From Cupriavidus respiraculi (lineage in GTDB: Bacteria > Pseudomonadota > Gammaproteobacteria > Burkholderiales > Burkholderiaceae): a DNA stretch of 64,000 nucleotides. Positions 58,421-64,000 of the stretch are shown piece by piece. The translations under genes and the position numbers were made by a program. The DNA lies in assembly GCF_914271545.1 (NCBI RefSeq), contig NZ_CAJZAH010000004.1:1-64000 (forward strand), in the 5' to 3' direction. The notes beneath the pieces are model-generated. The model ran no database searches. It was not told the origin of the DNA and was given only the letters and a program-made list of their open reading frames with translations. The stretch's first letter is position 1; each line of letters begins with the position of its first letter.

Positions 58421-60988
58421 ATGAAGCTAGTCATCATCGGTCACGGCATGGTCGGCCACAAGCTGCTGGAATGCCTCGCGGACGCGCGCGCCGACAGCAC
58501 CGGCCCGCTCGACGTGACGGTGCTGTGCGAGGAGCCACGTCCCGCCTACGATCGCGTCCACCTGTCCGAATTCTTCGCCGGCAAGTCGGCCGAAGACCTG
58601 TCGCTGGTCGAGGCCGGCTTCTTCGAGCGCAACGACATGCTGCTGCGCCTGAACGCCCGTGCCACGGGCATCGACCGTGCCGCGCGCAAGGTCACGGTCT
58701 CGACCGGCGAGACGCTGGACTACGACAAGCTCGTGATCGCCACCGGCTCCTATCCCTTCGTGCCGCCGGTGCCCGGCAAGGACCGCGCGGACTGCTTCGT
58801 CTACCGCACCATCGAGGATCTCGAGGCGATGCGCGAGTGCGGCGCGCGCTCGAAGACCGGCGTGGTGATCGGCGGCGGCCTGCTCGGGCTCGAATGCGCC
58901 AAGGCCCTGCGCGACATGGGGCTGGAGACGCATGTGGTGGAGTTCGCGCCGCGGCTGATGGCCGTGCAGGTCGACGACGGCGGTGGCGACATGCTGCGCC
59001 GGAAGATCGAGGCACTGGGCGTGACCGTGCACACGCGCAAGAACACGCTGGAGATCGTGGACGGCCAAACCGGCACGCACCGGATGCGCTTTGCCGATGG
59101 CAGCCATCTGGATGCCGACATGATCGTCTTCTCCGCCGGCATCCGCCCGCGCGACGAACTGGCCCGCAACGCGGGCCTGGCGGTCGGTGAGCGCGGCGGC
59201 ATCGTGGTGGACGACGCGTGCCGCACCTCGGACCCCGATATCCATGCCATCGGCGAATGCGCCCTATGGCAGGGCAAGATCTTCGGGCTCGTCGCCCCCG
59301 GCTACGACATGGCCCGCGTGACGGCCAACCAGTTGCTGGGCCGCGACGCGGCCTTCAACGGCGCGGACATGAGCACCAAGCTCAAGCTGATGGGCGTGGA
59401 CGTCGCCAGCATCGGCGACCCGCACGGCAGCACGCCGGGCGCGCGCGCCTACCAGTTCACCGACGAACGCAAGCAGGTCTACAAGAAGCTGGTGGTCTCC
59501 GAGTGCGGCAAGTACCTGCTGGGCGGCGTGCTGATCGGCGACGCGGCGGAATACGGCACGCTGCTGCAGATGATGCTGAACCGCATCGCGCTGCCGGAAT
59601 CGCCCGAATTCCTGATCCTGCCGGCCTCCGACGGCAAAGCCAAGCCCGGCCTGGGCGTGGACGCCCTGCCCGACGGCGCGCAGATCTGCTCGTGCAACAA
59701 CGTCACCAAGGGCGAGATCTGCGCCGCCGTGTGCGACGGCGCCACCAGCATCGGCGCGCTCAAGACCTGCACCAAGGCCGGCACCGCCTGCGGCGGCTGC
59801 GTGCCGCTGGTCACGCAGGTGATGAAGGCCGAGATGAAGAAGCAGGGCCTGGCCGTCAACAACCATCTCTGCGAGCACTTCCCGTACTCGCGCCAGGAGC
59901 TCTACCACCTGGTCCGCGTGGGCGGCTTCAGGACCTTCGACGCGCTGCTGCATGCGCACGGCAAGGGCATGGGCTGCGATATCTGCAAGCCCACCGTCGG
60001 CAGCATTCTGGCCTCGTGCTGGAACGAGTTCGTGCTCAAGACCGAACACGCGAGCCTGCAGGACTCCAACGATTACTTCCTGGCCAATATCCAGAAGGAC
60101 GGCACCTACTCCGTGGTGCCGCGCATGCCAGGCGGCGAGGTCACCGCCGAGGGCCTGATCGCGGTCGGCCAGGTAGCGAAGAAGTACGGCCTCTATACCA
60201 AGATCACCGGCGGCCAGCGCGTGGACCTGTTCGGCGCGCGCGTCGAGCAACTGCCGCTGATCTGGGAAGAGCTGATCGCCGCGGGCTTCGAGTCCGGCCA
60301 TGCCTACGGCAAGTCGCTGCGCACCGTGAAGTCGTGCGTGGGATCGACGTGGTGCCGCTACGGCGTGGGCGATTCGGTGGGCCTGGCCGTCGAACTGGAG
60401 AACCGCTACAAGGGCCTGCGCGCGCCGCACAAGATCAAGTTCGGCGTGTCCGGCTGCACGCGCGAATGCGCCGAGGCACAGGGCAAGGACATCGGCGTGA
60501 TCGCCACCGACAAGGGCTGGAACCTGTACGTCTGCGGCAACGGCGGCATGAAGCCGCGCCACGCCGAACTGCTGGCAAGCGACCTGGACCACGACACGCT
60601 GATCCGCTACATCGACCGCGTGCTGATGTTCTATATCCGCACGGCCGACCGCCTGCAACGCACCAGCGTCTGGCGCGACAACCTCGAGGGCGGGCTGGAC
60701 TACCTGAAGGCGGTGGTGATCGACGACAGCCTGGGCCTCGGTGCGGAGCTGGAGGCCCAGATGCAGCATGTGGTAGACACCTACGAATGCGAATGGAAGA
60801 AGGCCGTGACCGATCCGGCCACGCGCCAGCGCTTCCGCCATTTCGTCAACAGCCCGCAGCCCGACGACAACGTGGTGTTTGTCGAGGAACGCGGCCAGAT
60901 CCGTCCGGCCACGCTGGACGAGCGCCAGCACCATCGGGCCGGCGGCATCCCGGTACCCGTCCGGGTACTGGTGGAAAAGGCAGCGTGA
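58421..60988 (+). CDS. nirB: NAD(P)H-dependent nitrite reductase, large subunit
   Basis: 855 residues. FAD/NAD-binding part: MKLVIIGHGMVGHKLLE, VVIGGGLLGLECAKAL, HAIGECALW. A BFD-like [2Fe-2S] domain follows: CSCNNVTKGEI (Cys423, Cys425) and CTKAGTACGGC. The siroheme/[4Fe-4S] reductase domain has KSCVGSTWCRYG (from Cys639) and GCTRECAEAQGKD. It reduces nitrite to ammonium with six electrons in the cytoplasm. GAGG is upstream of ATG 58421; nirD starts nine bases after the stop. Confidence 0.98.
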   Translation: MKLVIIGHGMVGHKLLECLADARADSTGPLDVTVLCEEPRPAYDRVHLSEFFAGKSAEDLSLVEAGFFERNDMLLRLNARATGIDRAARKVTVSTGETLDYDKLVIATGSYPFVPPVPGKDRADCFVYRTIEDLEAMRECGARSKTGVVIGGGLLGLECAKALRDMGLETHVVEFAPRLMAVQVDDGGGDMLRRKIEALGVTVHTRKNTLEIVDGQTGTHRMRFADGSHLDADMIVFSAGIRPRDELARNAGLAVGERGGIVVDDACRTSDPDIHAIGECALWQGKIFGLVAPGYDMARVTANQLLGRDAAFNGADMSTKLKLMGVDVASIGDPHGSTPGARAYQFTDERKQVYKKLVVSECGKYLLGGVLIGDAAEYGTLLQMMLNRIALPESPEFLILPASDGKAKPGLGVDALPDGAQICSCNNVTKGEICAAVCDGATSIGALKTCTKAGTACGGCVPLVTQVMKAEMKKQGLAVNNHLCEHFPYSRQELYHLVRVGGFRTFDALLHAHGKGMGCDICKPTVGSILASCWNEFVLKTEHASLQDSNDYFLANIQKDGTYSVVPRMPGGEVTAEGLIAVGQVAKKYGLYTKITGGQRVDLFGARVEQLPLIWEELIAAGFESGHAYGKSLRTVKSCVGSTWCRYGVGDSVGLAVELENRYKGLRAPHKIKFGVSGCTRECAEAQGKDIGVIATDKGWNLYVCGNGGMKPRHAELLASDLDHDTLIRYIDRVLMFYIRTADRLQRTSVWRDNLEGGLDYLKAVVIDDSLGLGAELEAQMQHVVDTYECEWKKAVTDPATRQRFRHFVNSPQPDDNVVFVEERGQIRPATLDERQHHRAGGIPVPVRVLVEKAA

Positions 60989-60996
60989 GGTCGACC

Positions 60997-61410
60997 ATGC
61001 CCAATACCAATCTGCATGTCGCAAGCACACAGGACCCAATGGAAAACGCCGTCATGGAGAACGCCGTGAACCTGGCCCACACCCAGGACAGCTGGACCGC
61101 GGTCTGCGCGCTGCGCGACATCGTCCCCAACACCGGCGTGTGCGCGCTGGTGGACGGCATCCAGGTGGCCGTGTTCCGCGTCGGCCAGGACGACGCGGTC
61201 TTCGCCATCGCCAACTACGATCCCAACGCGGGCGCCGCCGTGCTCTCGCGCGGGCTGGTCGGCAATCTCGGCGATCGGCTGGTGGTGGCCTCGCCCATCT
61301 ACAAGCATCACTTCGACCTGCGCACCGGGGAATGCCTGGAAGCGCCCGAGCATTCGGTGGACGCGTTCTCAGCCCGCGTCTACGACGGCAAGGTGTGGGT
61401 CAACGTATGA
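60997..61410 (+). CDS. nirD: Nitrite reductase, small subunit
   Basis: 137 residues. A Rieske-like fold (AVCALRDIVPNTGVCALVDG, VAVFRVGQDDAVFAIANYDP, VASPIYKHHFDLRTGECLE) without the Cys/His cluster ligands, as is normal for NirD. A ~30-residue polar N-terminal extension precedes it; an internal ATG (MENAVN) could be a later start, but GAGG six bases before 60997 favours the long form. The stop shares ATGA with the FAD reductase start. Confidence 0.95.
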   Translation: MPNTNLHVASTQDPMENAVMENAVNLAHTQDSWTAVCALRDIVPNTGVCALVDGIQVAVFRVGQDDAVFAIANYDPNAGAAVLSRGLVGNLGDRLVVASPIYKHHFDLRTGECLEAPEHSVDAFSARVYDGKVWVNV

Positions 61411-62642
61411 ACGCACGCACGAGCATCAGACCGCGGCTGGTAGTGGTCGGCAATGGCATGGCCGGCATGCGCACGGTCGAGGAACTGCTGGCGCTGGCGC
61501 CCGAGCGCTACGACATCACCGTGTTCGGCGCCGAGCCGCACGGCAACTACAACCGCATCCTGCTCTCCCCCGTGCTCGCCGGCGAGAAGACGGTGGACGA
61601 CATCATGCTGAATCCGCGCGAATGGTATGCGCGCAACGGCATCGAGCTGATCGCGGGCGACCCGGTGGTCGCCATCGATCGCGTGCGCCGGCGGGTCCGC
61701 TCGCAGTCTGGCCGTGAGGTCGGCTACGACCGCCTGCTGCTCGCGACCGGTTCCCGGCCCTTCATCGTGCCGGTGCCTGGCCATCGCCTGGAGGGCGTGA
61801 TCGCGTTCCGCGATCTGCAGGACGTGGAAGCGATGCTGGCCGCCGCGCGCGATCACCGCCATGCGGTGGTGATCGGCGGCGGCCTGCTGGGGCTGGAAGC
61901 GGCCAACGGCCTGCTGCGCCAGGGCATGTCGGTCACCGTGGTGCACGTGGGCGAAGCGCTGATGGAGCGCCAGCTCGACAAACCCGCCGCGGCGCTGCTC
62001 AAGGCCGCGCTGGAACGGCGCGGCCTGCGCATCCTGCTGAACGCCAACACCGCCGAGCTGACAGGCGAGGCGCGTGTAACGGGCGTGCGGCTGGAGGACG
62101 GCACGGCCATTCCCGCCGACCTGGTCGTGATGGCGGCCGGCGTGCGCCCCAACATCGATCTGGCGCGCGCAGCCGGCCTGCATTGCGAACGCGCCATCGT
62201 GGTGGACGACACCATGCAGACCTTCGATCCGCGCATCTACGCCGTGGGCGAATGCGTGCAGCACCGCCGCGCCACCTTCGGCCTCGTCGCTCCCATCTGG
62301 GACCAGGCGCGCGTGTGCGCCGCGCATCTGGCCGGTGCCGGCCATCGCCGCTATGTGCAGCAGGCCACCGCGACCAAGCTCAAGGTGACCGGCCTGGACC
62401 TGTACTCGGCGGGCGACTTCATCGGCGGCAAGGACAGCGAGGACCTGGTGCTGCGCGATCCCCGCCGCGGCGTCTACAAGCGGCTGGTGCTGCAGGGCGA
62501 CCAGCTGGTGGGCGCCGTGCTGTACGGCGATGTGCGCGACGGCCCCTGGTATTTCGATCTGATCCAGTCCGGCGCCCCGGTGTCGGCCTGGCGCAGCCGC
62601 CTGCTGTTCGGCAAGGCCCAATGCGAGGCGCTCGCCGCGTGA
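61407..62642 (+). CDS. FAD/NAD(P)H oxidoreductase of the nitrate assimilation operon
   Basis: 411 residues. Two nucleotide-binding motifs: LVVVGNGMAGMRTVEEL (FAD) and AVVIGGGLLGLEAANGL (NAD), then DPRIYAVGECVQHR. It is closely like the N-terminal half of NirB but lacks the siroheme domain. Placed between nirD and nasA and coupled to nirD by ATGA, it most likely supplies electrons to the assimilatory nitrate reductase (NasC-like role). Confidence 0.88.
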   Translation: MNARTSIRPRLVVVGNGMAGMRTVEELLALAPERYDITVFGAEPHGNYNRILLSPVLAGEKTVDDIMLNPREWYARNGIELIAGDPVVAIDRVRRRVRSQSGREVGYDRLLLATGSRPFIVPVPGHRLEGVIAFRDLQDVEAMLAAARDHRHAVVIGGGLLGLEAANGLLRQGMSVTVVHVGEALMERQLDKPAAALLKAALERRGLRILLNANTAELTGEARVTGVRLEDGTAIPADLVVMAAGVRPNIDLARAAGLHCERAIVVDDTMQTFDPRIYAVGECVQHRRATFGLVAPIWDQARVCAAHLAGAGHRRYVQQATATKLKVTGLDLYSAGDFIGGKDSEDLVLRDPRRGVYKRLVLQGDQLVGAVLYGDVRDGPWYFDLIQSGAPVSAWRSRLLFGKAQCEALAA

Positions 62643-62688
62643 CCGCCGCGTCCGGCCGCCCATTCTCCCGACTTAGCAGAGCGCAACC

Positions 62689-64000
62689 GTGAACCTGTCC
62701 GATATTCCCGTCATCGCCGCCGACGCCGCCGCGCGCCCGCCCGTCGTATCGACCACCGACACCACCTGCCCCTACTGCGGCGTGGGCTGCGGCGTCACGG
62801 CCTCGGTGCGCGCCGATGGCAGCGTCGAGGTAGCCGGCGACGCGCGCCACCCGTCGAACGAAGGCCGGCTGTGCGTCAAGGGCTCGGCGCTGGCCGAGAC
62901 CATCGGCCTGGACGGGCGCCTGCTGCATCCGCAGGTGCGCGAGGCGGACGGCGCGCTGCGCCGCGTATCGTGGGACGACGCCCTGGACCGCGTCGCCGGC
63001 GGCCTGCGCGACATCATCGCCAGGCACGGGCCGGATGCCGTGGCGCTCTATGTCTCGGGCCAGCTGCTGACCGAGGACTACTACGTCGCCAACAAGCTGA
63101 TGAAGGGTTTTATCGGGAGCGCCAACATCGACACCAATTCGCGGCTGTGCATGTCCTCGGCAGTGGCCGGACACAAGCGCGCCTTCGGCGAGGACCTGGT
63201 GCCGGTGTGCTACGACGATCTCGACCACGCCGACATGGTGGTGCTGTCGGGCTCCAACGCGGCATGGTGCCACCCGATCCTGTTCCAGCGCCTCACGCGT
63301 GCCAAGGAAGCCCGCCCCGCGATGAAGATCGTGGTGATCGACCCGCGCCGCACGGCCACGTGCGAACTGGCCGACCTGCACCTGCCGCTCAAGCCCGGCA
63401 CGGATGTGTGGCTGTTCAATGGCCTGCTGCGACATCTGGCCGAACACGGCCATGCCGACGAAGCCTTCGTCGCCGCGCATACCGCGGGGCTGGACGGCGC
63501 GCTGGCGTCCGCCGCCGGCGAACTGGATCCCGCCGCGGTGGCACGGGCCTGCAAGCTCAAGGTGGACGACGTGCTGGCGTTCTACCAGTTGTTCGCGCAG
63601 ACCGAACGCGTGGTGACCGCGTTCTCGCAGGGCGTCAACCAGTCGTCCGCGGGCACCGACAAGGTCAACAGCATCATCAACTGCCACCTGCTCACCGGAC
63701 GCATCGGCAAGCCGGGCATGGGCCCGTTCTCGCTGACGGGGCAGCCCAACGCGATGGGCGGCCGCGAGGTGGGCGGCCTGGCCAACATGCTCGCGGCCCA
63801 TATGGAGCTGGCCGAGCCGGCGCATCGCGAACTGGTGCAGACCTTCTGGCAGTCGCCCGCCATCGCCGACAAGCCCGGCCTGAAGGCGGTCGAACTGTTC
63901 CAGGCGATCGAGGAGGGCCGCGTCAAGGCGGTGTGGGTCATCGCCACCAATCCGGTGGTCAGCCTGCCCGACGCCGACCAGGCCCGGCGCGCGCTGGCGC
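62689..64000 (+). CDS. nasA: Assimilatory nitrate reductase catalytic subunit, 5' part
   Basis: The gene runs off the window end; 437 codons are visible without a stop. The N-terminal [4Fe-4S] ligands are TTCPYCGVGCGV (Cys27, 30, 34) and GRLCVKG (Cys62). The molybdopterin-dependent fold follows: YVSGQLLTEDYYVANKLMKG, NIDTNSRLCMSSAVAGHKRA, DADMVVLSGSNAAWCHP-type region near 180, IVVIDPRRT, and SLTGQPNAMGGREVGG. Loss of the Cys-to-Asp/Ser pattern of dissimilatory enzymes cannot be judged here. It reduces nitrate to nitrite in the cytoplasm. The start is GTG 62689 with only a weak purine-rich site upstream. Confidence 0.93.
   Translation, partial: MNLSDIPVIAADAAARPPVVSTTDTTCPYCGVGCGVTASVRADGSVEVAGDARHPSNEGRLCVKGSALAETIGLDGRLLHPQVREADGALRRVSWDDALDRVAGGLRDIIARHGPDAVALYVSGQLLTEDYYVANKLMKGFIGSANIDTNSRLCMSSAVAGHKRAFGEDLVPVCYDDLDHADMVVLSGSNAAWCHPILFQRLTRAKEARPAMKIVVIDPRRTATCELADLHLPLKPGTDVWLFNGLLRHLAEHGHADEAFVAAHTAGLDGALASAAGELDPAAVARACKLKVDDVLAFYQLFAQTERVVTAFSQGVNQSSAGTDKVNSIINCHLLTGRIGKPGMGPFSLTGQPNAMGGREVGGLANMLAAHMELAEPAHRELVQTFWQSPAIADKPGLKAVELFQAIEEGRVKAVWVIATNPVVSLPDADQARRALA

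Noticed and set aside
58421-60988. Possible sulfite reductase instead of nitrite reductase
   Set aside because: The BFD-type [2Fe-2S] domain, the fused FAD/NAD part and the adjacent nirD and nasA genes define NirB.

Overview
The window is high-GC (roughly two-thirds G+C) and densely coded. The gene families fit a Burkholderiales betaproteobacterium, most likely Cupriavidus or a close relative; this is an inference from gene content (lipopeptide-siderophore NRPS, DNA-ligase repair operon, glgE/treS/treYZ cluster, nirBD-nas operon), not from a marker gene. I see no rRNA, tRNA, CRISPR array, integrase or intact insertion sequence.

Layout. (1) 1-11.9 kb: the end of a siderophore cluster. The 3' part of one NRPS (A-PCP-E) is followed by a two-module NRPS (C-A-PCP-C-A-PCP-TE) whose two A domains read an Asp-type code. 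A convergent PepSY membrane protein with a small partner and an IucB-like acyltransferase follow, the latter two transcribed divergently from a Fur-box-like sequence. (2) 12.0-18.2 kb: a minus-strand DNA-repair operon (metallo-beta-lactamase nuclease, ATP-dependent ligase, DEXH helicase, PdeM-type phosphoesterase) with start/stop overlaps at each junction. (3) 18.3-21.5 kb: stress-type genes: a BON-domain protein, a PfpI/DJ-1 protein, and a protein that looks like a fused and catalytically decayed RsbT-RsbX switch.

(4) 21.7-47.1 kb: a large alpha-glucan and trehalose cluster. glgE, treS-maltokinase, glgB, glgX and malQ form one tightly overlapping operon; glgP, glgA, treZ and treY follow. TreS-Mak makes maltose-1-phosphate, GlgE polymerises it, GlgB branches it, GlgP/GlgX/MalQ degrade it, and TreY/TreZ turn glucan back into trehalose. 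A single-domain response regulator, a topoisomerase IB and a small exported protein lie between malQ and glgP. (5) 47.2-56.8 kb: a hybrid sensor kinase, then an accessory stretch with decayed genes (serine dehydratase, acyl-CoA dehydrogenase, AbiEii toxin), two short-chain dehydrogenases, an AbiEi-type antitoxin gene behind a perfect 27-bp palindrome, a chemotaxis receptor, and a divergent GNAT/HxlR pair.

(6) 56.8-64.0 kb: a nitrate assimilation operon (transporter, nirB, nirD, FAD reductase, start of nasA). Its upstream region holds an NtrC-type palindrome, a sigma-54 promoter and a leader with consecutive hairpins, which suggests control by nitrogen limitation plus possible nitrate-responsive attenuation. 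The first and last genes run off the window.
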